A DNA stretch of 64,000 nucleotides from Streptomyces chartreusis NRRL 3882 (GCF_900236475.1 NZ_LT963352.1:6204001-6268000), one strand, 5' to 3'; shown: positions 7,793 to 17,167, counted from the stretch's first letter. Translations and numbers: made by a program. The notes: generated from the sequence alone by a model not told the origin.

Positions 7793-8527
7793 CTAGGTCC
7801 TCCTGGCGTGCAGCAGCAGGATCGACGCCAGCTGCGGCCGGGCACAGGCCAGCCGGTCCAGCGGCCGCAGCGGGCGCGGTACGCCGTGGAAGGGAGCGCC
7901 TTCGAGCGTCACGACCGTGAATCCGGACGCGGCGACGAACTCCCGCAGCGCGCGGGCGGTGTAGAGGCGCAGATGACCCACGACCTCCCGGCCCGGGCGG
8001 CCGTGGATGCCGCGCAGGCTGACCTCCGAGAAGACCGGCTGGACGCCGGCGAGCAGCAGGGCGCGGTTGTACCAGGCGGCCAGATTCGGCGTGGACAGCA
8101 TCAGATGCCCGCCGGGCCGCAGGATCCGGCGGATCTCGTCGAGCGCCGCGTCCGGGTCGACGAGATGCTCGATCACCTCGCTGAACAGCACGGCGTCGGC
8201 CGACTCCGGCGCGAACGGCAGCCCGCCGCCGGTGAGTTCACCGCGGACCGCGTACGGGATGCGGGTGCGGGCGCGCCTCAGGGCGTCCTGGGACCAGTCG
8301 ACGCCGATGACACGGTGGCCGGGGAGGAGCGGGGCCGCGGTGGCGGCGGCGGTGCCGTCCCCGCAGCCGATGTCGAGGATCGTCCGCGGCTTCGGGCCCG
8401 CCGGGCCGAGGGCAGCGGCCAGCATGCGGGCCTGGCGGAGGCTGCGAGGGGTGCCGGAGGCGACGGGCACGGCCGGGTTCTCGTAGAAGTCGCGCAGGTC
8501 GCGCGGCTGCACGGGGGAGGTCGTCAC
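7793..8527 (-). CDS. Class I SAM-dependent methyltransferase
   Basis: A 244-residue protein starting at GTG 8525-8527, whose start overlaps the stop of the acyltransferase gene. Motif I is TILDIGCGDGTAAA (about 49-62), followed by RVIGVDWSQDALRRAR, then ADAVLFSEVIEHLVDPDAAL and LRPGGHLMLSTPN, the standard Methyltransf_11 succession. The C-terminal part ends with GVPRPLRPLDRLACARPQLAS. The acceptor is unknown; the operon context suggests a sugar or lipid-linked glycan intermediate. Confidence 0.85.
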   Translation of the reverse strand: MTTSPVQPRDLRDFYENPAVPVASGTPRSLRQARMLAAALGPAGPKPRTILDIGCGDGTAAATAAPLLPGHRVIGVDWSQDALRRARTRIPYAVRGELTGGGLPFAPESADAVLFSEVIEHLVDPDAALDEIRRILRPGGHLMLSTPNLAAWYNRALLLAGVQPVFSEVSLRGIHGRPGREVVGHLRLYTARALREFVAASGFTVVTLEGAPFHGVPRPLRPLDRLACARPQLASILLLHARRT

Positions 8528-9807
8528 GGGCTCACCTCCGTGGTGTGGAGATAGTGCTCGAACAGGTCGCGGAGGTGGGCGCCGTCGCCGTGGCTGAGCA
8601 GGGCCCGGGACCAGCGCAGGGCCAGGTGGAGGCGGCCGGCGGTGGAGGCGGTGGTCACGGTGAGGCCGCGCGGCATCCGGGCCGGCGCCGAGAACCAGAC
8701 GGCGTGCGCGCGGCCCGTCTCCTCGCCGAAGTCCAGGGGGTACGGGATACGGCCGATGTTGCTGAGCAGGGTCGTCGACGTCCAGGGCGCGGCGGCCCGG
8801 CGCAGGGCGCGGGTGAGGGCGGCGCGGGCGGCGACCGGGGCCCAGGGGGCGGTGAGGAGGGCGGCGCCGTGGCCCAGTTGGGGGCGGGGCAGGGACTTGA
8901 GGGCGCGGGTGCGGGTGGCCGTGCGCTGCAGCAGGGCGGGCATGTCCGTGACGTCCAGCTCCGACGGCAGGAACGGTACTTCGACCAGGCGGGTGCCGTT
9001 GCCGATGGGCATCGTGGTGTCGCGGGGGCGGTCGTCGACGGGCATGGTGATGCGCAGGGGGCGGATGGGGGTCCCCCCGCTCGAGCGAAGCCGAGAGTGG
9101 GGGAGGGCGCCGTGCTCCCGGTTCCAGTGGGCGATGGTCAGGGCCGTGGTGACCATGAGCTGGTCGTTGACGGTGTAGGGGGAGCCCTTGGGGCGGTGCG
9201 GGAGGGGGAGCTCGGTGACGAGCATGCCGTTGCCGGGGGAGGGGTCGGGGGTGCCGGGCGCCACCCGTGCGGGGGGTGACCAGGCGGTGGGGATGTCCGG
9301 GGCTTGTTGCGGGGGTGCTGCAGGGCGGGTGGGGGGTGCTGCGGGGGAGTTGTCCGTGCCGCCGTAGAGCTCTGCGGCGGTGGCGAGTATGCGGAGGCAG
9401 GCCGGACCGTCGAGGGCGGTGTGGTTGATGGTCAGGAAGAGGACCGAGTCCACCACTTCGAGCCGTATCGGCGGGGACATCGACAGGGGTGGTGCCTCCG
9501 TCAGCGCCCGGGTCCGGGCGTCCTGGAGCGCTCGCGGGCCCGCCGGGGCGAAGGTCACCACCTCCACGTCCGGCTCCGCCGTCAGCTCCCACTCGTAACG
9601 CCGCCGGTACCACGGCCCCCGGGCCTCCCGCATCAGGATCCGCGGGTGCCGGTGCAGGGCCTCCGTGAACGCCTTGCGCAGGCGGGTCTGGTCGACGGGC
9701 CCGGGGAGGTGGACCTCGATGTGGACCGTTTCCGGCTCCTCCTCCTGGAGGCAGTGCCGGGACACCTCGTCCACCACCGGGAACGGGACGCGTACCGGTG
9801 TCGTCAT
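8524..9807 (-). CDS. Condensation-fold acyltransferase (PapA/NRPS C-domain-like)
   Basis: A 427-residue stand-alone protein. The active-site motif HxxxD is H129-TAL-D133 (NHTALDG), placed as in NRPS condensation domains and polyketide-associated acyltransferases, with VEVHLPGPVDQTRLRKAFTEALHRHP at the N-terminus. A second-half motif (LLSNIGRIPYPLDFGEE) also fits. There is no carrier or adenylation domain nearby, so it most likely transfers an acyl group onto a sugar or lipid of the envelope glycan. Residues 236-247 are encoded by an inserted palindromic repeat (see 9071-9107). It overlaps the genes on both sides by four bases. Confidence 0.75.
   Translation of the reverse strand: MTTPVRVPFPVVDEVSRHCLQEEEPETVHIEVHLPGPVDQTRLRKAFTEALHRHPRILMREARGPWYRRRYEWELTAEPDVEVVTFAPAGPRALQDARTRALTEAPPLSMSPPIRLEVVDSVLFLTINHTALDGPACLRILATAAELYGGTDNSPAAPPTRPAAPPQQAPDIPTAWSPPARVAPGTPDPSPGNGMLVTELPLPHRPKGSPYTVNDQLMVTTALTIAHWNREHGALPHSRLRSSGGTPIRPLRITMPVDDRPRDTTMPIGNGTRLVEVPFLPSELDVTDMPALLQRTATRTRALKSLPRPQLGHGAALLTAPWAPVAARAALTRALRRAAAPWTSTTLLSNIGRIPYPLDFGEETGRAHAVWFSAPARMPRGLTVTTASTAGRLHLALRWSRALLSHGDGAHLRDLFEHYLHTTEVSP
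9071..9107. repeat. Streptomyces-type palindromic repeat inside a coding sequence
   Basis: The arms CCCCCGCTC (from 9074) and the G-rich end gagtggggg (to 9103) flank gagcgaagcc, giving an imperfect hairpin. I recognise this as a short dispersed palindrome found between genes in many Streptomyces genomes. Here it lies in frame within the acyltransferase gene and encodes HSRLRSSGGTP. Confidence 0.65.
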
Positions 9808-12800
9808 GCGGGCTCGTTCCTCCCCCCAGCGGGCTCGTGCAGGCTTACCAGTCCTGCGAACAGGCCGATCAGCGCCAGCAGTTGGGCTGTCCGGCCGAAC
9901 GCGCCCGCGCCCGCCCCCACCGGCTCCCCGGCCCCGATCGCGGCAGCGACCCCCGCTCCGGCCAGCGCCACGAACGCGATCGGCACCAGCAGCGCGTGCC
10001 GCCTGGCCGCGAGCAGCGCCAGTGCCGGGACCAGCAGCGCGAACCAGCCCGCGATCACCGCACCGACCAGCGTCAGCGCCACCGTGCCGAGCCACAGGCC
10101 GGGCAGCGGCGGGGCGGGTTGCGGTGCGTCGGGATTGGGGGCGCGGCGGCGCCAGAGCGCCAGGCCCAGCAGCACCGCGATGCCGGCGCCGCTGCCGATC
10201 AGCCCGGCGTCGTACGTGGTGGCCGGTTCGTAGGACAGCTTGACCGTGCCGCCCGCCCCGGCCGGGATCCGCCAGCCCTGCTGCCAGCCGTCGAGCCGCA
10301 ACGGGGTGAGCTCCTTGCCGTCGAGGGTGGCCTTCCAGCCGTCGTTGAAGTTCTCGTACGTCGTCAGGTACGAGGCCGCGCCCGAGCCGACCGTCACCTC
10401 GCGCCGGTCGCCCAGCCAGTCGCGGACCCGCAGCTCACGCCCGGCCGCGGCGGCCTCCGGGACCGTCCCGCGGGTCAGGGTGACGTCCGTCAGCGCGAGC
10501 GGGCCGGCATCGCCGCCCTCCAGCCGGTGGTCGCCCGAGGGCAGTTCCACCTCGGTGTCCGCCCGGCCCTGCCGGCAGAGCGTCACCTCGACGGACCGCC
10601 GTTCCACCAGGTCCCTCACGGTGCCCTTCGCGGTCGTCTGGTAGAGCTCGCCGTCCAGCGCCACGTCGGGCCCCTTCCCACATGGCAGTGAGAACTTCCG
10701 GGTGCCGTCCGGCTGTGGGGTGCGGTACTGGTCGAGGGAGGGGATGTACGCCTCCGTGAGGCCCACGGGGAGGCGCAGATCCTCGTCGGCGACCGGGTTG
10801 TGCAGGGTCAGCGGGGCGGTCTCGGTGATCGTGATGTCGAGCCGGTCCGTGGTGATCGGCGGGAAGCGGACCCAGCCGTTCTCCTCGACGCCGGCGATCG
10901 TCGCGCCGTCCGGGGAGCTGATGTGCACCTGGGAGGCGCGGGTGGACAGGCCGCCCGCGGGGGCCAGCACCAGTTCGCCGACCGGCTGCTTGCCCTCCCA
11001 GCGCAGATGGATCGTCGGCCGGTCGCCCGCGATCCACGCCGTCGTCAGGTCGCCGTCGGTGAGGTTGCGTGCGGCGAGGCCCGCGCCGAGGCTCGCCGTG
11101 GAGTCGGCCGTGGCGACGATCCGGGACTGCTGCTCGGGCGCGACCTCGTACAGCAGCCGGTCGAGTTCCTCGCCCGGCACCGGCACCGCGCTCGCCGTCA
11201 CCTCGTACGTCCCGGCGGCCGGTGTCGTGAAGCGGCGGTGCAGGCCGGCCTCGGTGCCGGTCGCGGAGAGGCCGGTCGGGTCGGAGGTCCGGTGCAGGGA
11301 GACGACCGTGGCGTCCGAGGTCGCGTCGGCGGCGTCCGTCGGGAGCCGCAGCAGCCGCGTCACCTGCACGTCCGGCAGGTCGATCTCGGAGAAGCCCGCG
11401 CCCGTGAGCCCGGCCCGGCGCTCCACCGAGTCCACGATCGTCAGCTTCATCCACCGCGTGCCGCCCTCGGGCGCCTTGACGCTCTGCGCCGTGCCGTTCG
11501 GCCGGAGGAAGCTCGTCCGCTCGCCCTTCTCCGTCTCCACCCGCACCTTGGTCGCCGCCGCCCGCACGCTCTCCTGCGGCAGCGGCGTGACCTTGAAGGC
11601 GGACGGCATGTCGTAGGAGCCGGTGAAGCCGATGCGCAGCCACTGCCCGTCCGGCGTGTCCGGCGCGCCCTCCGTCCACGCGGTGTCCGGGTTGCCGTCG
11701 AAGGCGTTCACCGGGTCGAACTGCGGCAGGTGGAACAGCCAGTTGCCGTACGAGGAGGCCGTCACCGAACGGGCGCCGCGCAGTTCGGCAACTGTCTGGT
11801 GACCCGCGCCCTCGGTCGGCAGGATCTGGCGCGGCTTCTCGCCCGCGTCCTGCTGGGCGCCCGGCGCGTTGCGCTCGTCGCGCGTGTACGTGTACGACGT
11901 ACCGGCGTTGACCAGGCCGAACCGGGTGTCCGCGCGCCGCATCCCGTCGCCCACCACCTGCACCGCCGGGGTGCCGAGCCCCGGGTGGTTGTCACCCGTC
12001 AGGACGGTCGCCCGCCCGCGCAGCCGCGTCGCCAGCGGCAGCAGCGCCTCCGGGCCACCGGACACCACGGCCGTGTCGGAGACCGGCATGAGTCCCGCCT
12101 GCCCGGGCCGGAGCACCTCTTGCCCGGCCGGCCGGTAGATCTCCACCGCCCGCTGCCGCGGGTACAGCCCCTCGACCTGGAGCGGGGCGTCCTGCGCGAT
12201 CCGCCCGCCGGTCATCACCGGACCCAGCCCCGTCACCCGCTCGTACCCCGACTGTTCGAGGGTGCGCTTGACGGTCGCGGTCGGCACATGGCCGATCTGG
12301 TCCGGATCGAGATCATTGCGTACGACGACGTAGTACAGTCCGGCTCGGCTCAAGTAGTCGGCCAGGCCCGGGACTTCGGCACCCGACATCAGCGCCTGCT
12401 CGACCGCGTCCATCGCGCGCCGGTTGCCGGGCGTGCCGAACGGGACGTAGTCGCGCTGGGCCCAGCGCGACTCGGCGAGCACGTCGAGCGGCTGGTCGAT
12501 GGGCGAGCCCCAGGTGTAGATGCCGTGCGCGGTCGCCGGGACGACCAGGGCGCGCGAGTCGGGCGAGTACTTCTCCAGCCAGTCGGCCGTGGCCTGCCAG
12601 TAGGCGGGGAGCTTCTGGAAGGAACCCGGGTTGAGGATCGAGCCGTTGAGGTACGGCCACAGCAGCCCCGGCAGGATCAGCACCGAGGCGACCAGCGGGG
12701 CGAAGCGCCGGCCGCGCACCGGGCGGGCCCCGCGTGGCTCGGCCGCGACGCCCACCAGATGGGCCAGGCCCAGCACGAATGCCAGCGCCAGGCCCGTCTG

Positions 12801-13937
12801 GAACTTGTAGATGTTCCGGAACGGCGACAGCCACCCGTCCAGCCAGCCCTGCACGACCCCGTGGAACGGCGCCCCGAACGCGCCGCCGTACCCGGCGAGC
12901 AGCACCAGCGCCGCGACGAGCACCGTCAGCACGAGCCACCGCCGCTCGGGCATGTCCCGCCGGGCGAGTCCGGCCAGACCGAGCCCGGCCGCGAGCGCCG
13001 AGCACACGATCACGACGACCGACGAGGCCACGGCCCACCCCGCGGGCAGCCACGCCTCACCGAAGTGCAGATAGGCGACCCAGTTCCCGGCGCCGCGCAG
13101 CGCCTCGGTCGCCGACATGGTGTCCGTCGTCGTCTGCGACGTCTCTATGTAGGGCAGGAAGTTCTCGCCGTAGACCCCGAGCAGCAGCAGCGGCACCCAC
13201 CACCAGGCCGTCACGACGAGCACGGCCGGGGCCCACCAGGCGATCAGCTTGCGCTGCCGTGGCCCGGGGGGCCGGGACAGCAGATACAGCCCGACCGGCA
13301 GCAGGGACGCCAGGGTCGCCGAGGCGTTCACGCCGCCCATGAACGGCACCAGCAGCGCCGACCGCAGGGCCGCGACCCGGGCGGCGTACCGCTCGTTCGT
13401 CAGCGGCAGCAGCACCCAGGGCAGGAACGCGCCGGGCAGCGCGGCGGCCGACGTCGACCCGATCACGGTGGTGAACACCGGCCACAGCGCATACGCCACG
13501 GCCCCCAGCAGCCGGGACGCGCCACTGCCCACCCGCAGCCGCTCGGCCAGCCGCAGCGCACCCCAGAAGGCGACCGACACGACGATCGACAGCCACAGCC
13601 GCTCGGCCAGCCACACCGGCAACCGCACGAGGTCGCACAGCCAGTAGAACGGCAGCATCGGCCACAGATAGCCGACGTACTGGTCCTGGATCCCGCCGAA
13701 CCCGGCCCGGTCGTGCCACAACTGCCCCAGGTCGGCGAGGAACTGACCCGGGTCGACCGTCACACCGAGCTTGGTGTCGAAGGTCTGCCGTCCCGGCCGC
13801 ACCACCAGGAACAGCACGAACACCACGGCCCAGAAACCCAGCAGCCAGCGCCGCGACCGCGGGCCCTCGGGCGGACCCGCCGCGGTCGCGGTGGTGGGGA
13901 CGGCTGCCGGTGGAGGAGCCTGGACCGTGGTTGTCAT
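9804..13937 (-). CDS. AftD-like alpha-(1->3)-arabinofuranosyltransferase (DUF3367)
   Basis: A 1377-residue membrane enzyme. About a dozen transmembrane segments fill residues 30-480 (RRWLLGFWAVVFVLFLVVRPG onward), with the acidic loop FDTKLGVTVDPGQFLADLGQLWHD typical of GT-C glycosyltransferases of the AftD/DUF3367 family. The long extracellular middle carries a discoidin-like module (NWLFHLPQFDPVNAFDGNPDTAW) and beta-rich modules; further helices close the C-terminus. In mycobacteria AftD adds arabinofuranose from decaprenyl-phosphate-arabinose to arabinogalactan/LAM. Streptomyces lacks that polymer, so acceptor and donor here are open. Start ATG 13935-13937 overlaps the upstream methyltransferase stop; the 3' end overlaps the acyltransferase start. 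Confidence 0.85.
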   Translation of the reverse strand: MTTTVQAPPPAAVPTTATAAGPPEGPRSRRWLLGFWAVVFVLFLVVRPGRQTFDTKLGVTVDPGQFLADLGQLWHDRAGFGGIQDQYVGYLWPMLPFYWLCDLVRLPVWLAERLWLSIVVSVAFWGALRLAERLRVGSGASRLLGAVAYALWPVFTTVIGSTSAAALPGAFLPWVLLPLTNERYAARVAALRSALLVPFMGGVNASATLASLLPVGLYLLSRPPGPRQRKLIAWWAPAVLVVTAWWWVPLLLLGVYGENFLPYIETSQTTTDTMSATEALRGAGNWVAYLHFGEAWLPAGWAVASSVVVIVCSALAAGLGLAGLARRDMPERRWLVLTVLVAALVLLAGYGGAFGAPFHGVVQGWLDGWLSPFRNIYKFQTGLALAFVLGLAHLVGVAAEPRGARPVRGRRFAPLVASVLILPGLLWPYLNGSILNPGSFQKLPAYWQATADWLEKYSPDSRALVVPATAHGIYTWGSPIDQPLDVLAESRWAQRDYVPFGTPGNRRAMDAVEQALMSGAEVPGLADYLSRAGLYYVVVRNDLDPDQIGHVPTATVKRTLEQSGYERVTGLGPVMTGGRIAQDAPLQVEGLYPRQRAVEIYRPAGQEVLRPGQAGLMPVSDTAVVSGGPEALLPLATRLRGRATVLTGDNHPGLGTPAVQVVGDGMRRADTRFGLVNAGTSYTYTRDERNAPGAQQDAGEKPRQILPTEGAGHQTVAELRGARSVTASSYGNWLFHLPQFDPVNAFDGNPDTAWTEGAPDTPDGQWLRIGFTGSYDMPSAFKVTPLPQESVRAAATKVRVETEKGERTSFLRPNGTAQSVKAPEGGTRWMKLTIVDSVERRAGLTGAGFSEIDLPDVQVTRLLRLPTDAADATSDATVVSLHRTSDPTGLSATGTEAGLHRRFTTPAAGTYEVTASAVPVPGEELDRLLYEVAPEQQSRIVATADSTASLGAGLAARNLTDGDLTTAWIAGDRPTIHLRWEGKQPVGELVLAPAGGLSTRASQVHISSPDGATIAGVEENGWVRFPPITTDRLDITITETAPLTLHNPVADEDLRLPVGLTEAYIPSLDQYRTPQPDGTRKFSLPCGKGPDVALDGELYQTTAKGTVRDLVERRSVEVTLCRQGRADTEVELPSGDHRLEGGDAGPLALTDVTLTRGTVPEAAAAGRELRVRDWLGDRREVTVGSGAASYLTTYENFNDGWKATLDGKELTPLRLDGWQQGWRIPAGAGGTVKLSYEPATTYDAGLIGSGAGIAVLLGLALWRRRAPNPDAPQPAPPLPGLWLGTVALTLVGAVIAGWFALLVPALALLAARRHALLVPIAFVALAGAGVAAAIGAGEPVGAGAGAFGRTAQLLALIGLFAGLVSLHEPAGGRNEPA

Positions 13938-14719
13938 GTAGGACACCGCCGCAGGATGAGGAGGAGGTTCCAGGTGGCGAACTCGCGGATGCCGGGCGCC
14001 TTGACGACGGTTTCCGCGAGGAACGGCCAGTAGCGGGAGCGCGCGGAGACGACCGTGACGTCGTCCCGGGCGCGCACCTGCCGCAGGGTGGATCCGATGT
14101 GCACCGCGAACAGGTTCTCGCCGAGCGTGTGCTTGGCGGGCCTGCCGGTCCGCCGCAGATAGCGGGCCCGGGCCCGCTCGGCACCGAAGTAGTGCCACGG
14201 GGCCCACTCGTGCCCGCCCCACGGCGACAGCCAGTTGGTGAACGACACGTAGATCAGCCCGCCGGGCCGCGTCACCCGGGCCAGCTCGCTCAGGAACGTC
14301 TCCGGGTCGGCCACGTGCTCCAGCACGTTCGAGGAGAACGTGACGTCCGCGATGCCGTCCCGGAGGGGCAGGAGGTATCCGTCTGCCACGACGGCCGAGT
14401 CGGGGGGTTTCTCACCGAGTTCGGCCAGGTCCGGTTCGAAGAGGAACGCTTGCGCTCCGCGCCGGCGGAACTCCTCGGTGAAGTAGCCGCTGCCGCCGCC
14501 GACGTCGACGACGGTACGTCCGGCGACGGGCCCGTCGTATGCCTCGACCTGGTCGACCGCGTCCCGGGCGAGCAACGCATAGCAGGCGTCGGGATCGTCC
14601 TGCTCGTGGAGGAAGGCACGGAACAGGGCAAGAGATCTACGAAACGAGGGGTCGTGTCGATAGGGGCGCGGTGCTGTGACATGTGCGGCTCCGCCGCGTG
14701 GGCGCTTCGGCGGTATCAC
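13934..14719 (-). CDS. Class I SAM-dependent methyltransferase
   Basis: A 261-residue protein, taking GTG 14717-14719, which overlaps the glycosyltransferase stop as GTGA; internal GTC and ATG codons further in are not better starts in this frame. Motif I is TVVDVGGGSGYFTEEF, followed by AFLFEPDLAELG, ADVTFSSNVLEHVADPETFL and VTRPGGLIYVSFTNWLSPWGGHEW. The HEWAPWHYFGAERARARY region is typical of methyltransferases that act on glycan or lipid-linked sugars. It is coupled to the GT4 gene upstream and the AftD-like gene downstream. Confidence 0.82.
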   Translation of the reverse strand: MIPPKRPRGGAAHVTAPRPYRHDPSFRRSLALFRAFLHEQDDPDACYALLARDAVDQVEAYDGPVAGRTVVDVGGGSGYFTEEFRRRGAQAFLFEPDLAELGEKPPDSAVVADGYLLPLRDGIADVTFSSNVLEHVADPETFLSELARVTRPGGLIYVSFTNWLSPWGGHEWAPWHYFGAERARARYLRRTGRPAKHTLGENLFAVHIGSTLRQVRARDDVTVVSARSRYWPFLAETVVKAPGIREFATWNLLLILRRCPT

Positions 14720-15867
14720 GGAGCCCAGCCCCTCACCGCCTCCGCGGCAACCACACGGAACTGCCGCACAGTCCGATCCCACCGAAACTTCGCCGCCCGC
14801 TCCCGCGCGGCCTTGCCCATCAGCTCCCGCCGACGCCCGGACAACGCGAGCGCACACCACGCCGCCGCGAACGACGACTCACCGCGCGCCAGAACCCCGG
14901 TCTCACCATCCACCACGGAGTCCTTGAGCCCCGGCACGTCGAACGCCACGGCCGGCGTCTCCCGTGCCGCGGCCTCCGTCACGACCAGACCCCATCCCTC
15001 CACGGCCGAGGGATGCAGCAGCAACCATGCAGCGCACAACAGCCGATGCTTCTCCGCCTCCGACACGTACCCGGTGAACTCCACACCGGGCCCGGCGAGT
15101 TGCTCCAGCCTTCCGCGCTCGGGGCCGTCCCCGACGATGACCAGCCGCCCGCCGGTGACGGGCCGCACCCGCTCCCACAACCGCAGCAGCAGATCGATCC
15201 GCTTGTACTCGACCAGCCGGCCGACGGCGACGAACAACGGCTCGGGGGACCGCTCGGCCCGCGGCCCCGGCTCCTCGACCCCGTTGTGCACGACCCGGAT
15301 CCGGTCCCGCTCCACGCCGATCGCGCGCAGCGCGTGCGCGGTGGAGGAGGACACCGCGACCAGCAGACTCCGCTGCTGCGCCCCGGTCAGCGCCCAGTGC
15401 TCCAGTCTTCGGCCGAGCCGCGCGGCCGGCGCCAGCGGCCCGCCGAAGCGCATCTTCCACAGATCCGTATGGACGTGGTTGACCAGGCACAGCGTGGGTC
15501 CGGAGTGCCACAGCGGCGCCAGGTACGGCATGCCGTTGCACACCTCGACCAGCAGGTCGCAGTCGCCGACCTGGCGGGCGAAGGCCGACCGGGCGCGCAG
15601 ATAGTGCCCGTACGGGCCGCCCGCCGACACGACCCGGTAGTCACGGAAGGACGCGGGGCCCCCGCACAGCAGGGTCACCTGGTGGCCGAGCCGGGTCAGG
15701 CCGTCGGCGAGCTTGTCGACCAGCAGCTCGGAGCCGCCGGCGGACGGGTTGTCCAGATCGCGATGGGCGAGGAAGACGATCCGGCACGGATGTGGGGGGA
15801 GTGCCGGAAGGTGCTGCGGCGCGCTGGGGGACGCGGCGCGCAGCTGGGACGGTACGTGCTGGGGCAT
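14716..15867 (-). CDS. GT4-family glycosyltransferase
   Basis: A 383-residue GT-B enzyme and the first gene of the long minus-strand envelope operon. The N-terminal Rossmann half has IVFLAHRDLDNPSAGGSELLVDKLADGL; the donor half has VVHNGVEEPG, LFVAVGRLVEYKRIDLLL, LVIVGDGPERGRLE, VEFTGYVSEAEKHRLL and the retaining EX7E motif in EGWGLVVTEAAA. Such enzymes transfer a nucleotide-activated sugar with retention to a growing glycan on the cytoplasmic face. It is coupled by GTGA to the following methyltransferase. Confidence 0.9.
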   Translation of the reverse strand: MPQHVPSQLRAASPSAPQHLPALPPHPCRIVFLAHRDLDNPSAGGSELLVDKLADGLTRLGHQVTLLCGGPASFRDYRVVSAGGPYGHYLRARSAFARQVGDCDLLVEVCNGMPYLAPLWHSGPTLCLVNHVHTDLWKMRFGGPLAPAARLGRRLEHWALTGAQQRSLLVAVSSSTAHALRAIGVERDRIRVVHNGVEEPGPRAERSPEPLFVAVGRLVEYKRIDLLLRLWERVRPVTGGRLVIVGDGPERGRLEQLAGPGVEFTGYVSEAEKHRLLCAAWLLLHPSAVEGWGLVVTEAAARETPAVAFDVPGLKDSVVDGETGVLARGESSFAAAWCALALSGRRRELMGKAARERAAKFRWDRTVRQFRVVAAEAVRGWAP

Positions 15868-16073
15868 GGGTGCTCCAACTCGTCTCGGGGTGCGGAACTC
15901 AGCGTGGGGGAGGTGTGGCTCTGGGGGGTCTGGCTGTGGGGGGCCTGAGCCCTTCCTGGGAGGGGAGTGTGGACGGGTTGTGCTCGGGTGGGGTTGGACA
16001 GTTTTCGCCCGGACGTTCTCGACGGCTACTCACCGGCGTGACAATTTCGGGCTTTGTTGGAGCTGACGTCACA

Positions 16074-17069
16074 TCACATCGTGAGGGTGGGCTGGGGCGT
16101 ACTGGGCGTATCGGACGGAGTGGGCTGCTCCGGCTCCTTCCGCCCACGCGCCACCAGAACGCCACCCACCGCTGCGAGCACCACACCCGCCACACCGGCC
16201 CCGATCGGCAACGTCGTGCCCACCAGGCGCAGTTGACCGCTGTCCCGCTTCGCCTGCCGCACGGCCTCCTTCTGTGTCGCGGTCGTGAACGAGATCTTCC
16301 GGCTGTCCAGCAGCACCGCCGCGTCCTTCTTCCCGCCCGGCGCCCGCAGCGTCCGCTTCGGTCCGGTCTGCGCGTAGATCACCCGGCCGGTGGCCTGGTC
16401 GACGACCAGCTCGAAGCCGTGGTTGGAGTACCACTCCTCGGCCAGCACCTGCGGCCGCTCCGGCTGGTCGACGAGGCTGCCGGGCACCATCCGCGTGCCG
16501 GTCCTCGTCGGCGCCACGGAGCCGGTGAACTTGTAGCCCGTGTAGCCCTGTATTTTCTCGGTGCCCCGGTAGCGCAGGACGACCGTGTCGCCGAGGGTGT
16601 TGTCCCACCACTGGTACGAGCGTTTCTGCACGTCGAAGGGGAACTTCAGATAGGCCTCGCCCTCGATGTACGGCTTCTCGCCGCAGCAGTGCACGGGCCG
16701 GGTGGTCTTCCGGTCCATCACCCAGCGGTGGGGGACGAAGTCCAGCGCGTCGTGCGGGTCGGCGGCCGGCAGCGAGTTGTCGGTGTCGACCGTGGTCGTC
16801 ACGTCCCAGACGGCGTTGCCGCTGCGTTCGCTGTCCTCGACGTTGCCCCGCACCCGCTGGGTCACCGTGATCTTCCGGTCGGGCACCGTCTCGATCCGGT
16901 CAGTGTCGAAGACGCTGCCCCGGCCGGTGTAGACGGCGGTCGTGTCGATGTCGATCGGGTTCACCGCGGCACGCGGCTGGACGTACCAGGCGAGCAGTGG
17001 CGCCAGCACCAGCAGGAACGTGCCGAGACCCAGCAGGACCAGGGAAAAGGGAGAGGTTGTACGGCGCAT
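16074..17069 (-). CDS. DUF3068 / porin PorA family envelope protein
   Basis: A 331-residue protein starting at ATG 17067-17069 behind a GGAG site. An N-terminal membrane anchor (SLVLLGLGTFLLVLAPLLAWY) is followed by a long extracytoplasmic beta-rich domain (VNPIDIDTTAVYTGRGSVFD, DFVPHRWVMDRKTTRPVHCCG, YTGYKFTGSV, VLAEEWYSNHGFELVVDQATGRVI) and a C-terminal membrane helix (LPIGAGVAGVVLAAVGGVLVARG). This is the DUF3068 layout, named after corynebacterial PorA. The partner glycosyltransferase operon starts about 200 bases further on the same strand, so a shared envelope role is likely. Confidence 0.82.
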   Translation of the reverse strand: MRRTTSPFSLVLLGLGTFLLVLAPLLAWYVQPRAAVNPIDIDTTAVYTGRGSVFDTDRIETVPDRKITVTQRVRGNVEDSERSGNAVWDVTTTVDTDNSLPAADPHDALDFVPHRWVMDRKTTRPVHCCGEKPYIEGEAYLKFPFDVQKRSYQWWDNTLGDTVVLRYRGTEKIQGYTGYKFTGSVAPTRTGTRMVPGSLVDQPERPQVLAEEWYSNHGFELVVDQATGRVIYAQTGPKRTLRAPGGKKDAAVLLDSRKISFTTATQKEAVRQAKRDSGQLRLVGTTLPIGAGVAGVVLAAVGGVLVARGRKEPEQPTPSDTPSTPQPTLTM

Positions 17070-17167
17070 CCGGGCACTCCAGTGGCTTGGGACGGCTCGA
17101 CGTACGAGAGGGCCGGCACGGCGGAGAGAACAGCGCGTGCGGCTGGGCCGGGAACCGTAGGCCGCTC

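Noticed and set aside
8524..9807. A nonribosomal peptide synthetase remnant
   Set aside because: The condensation-fold protein is complete and stand-alone, without adenylation or carrier domains, and sits in a glycan operon.
10800..14033. Very long plus-strand open frame (1077 codons) opposite the AftD-like gene
   Set aside because: Rich in Arg/Gln/His/Gly with no domain or membrane pattern; a shadow caused by high third-position GC of the real minus-strand gene.
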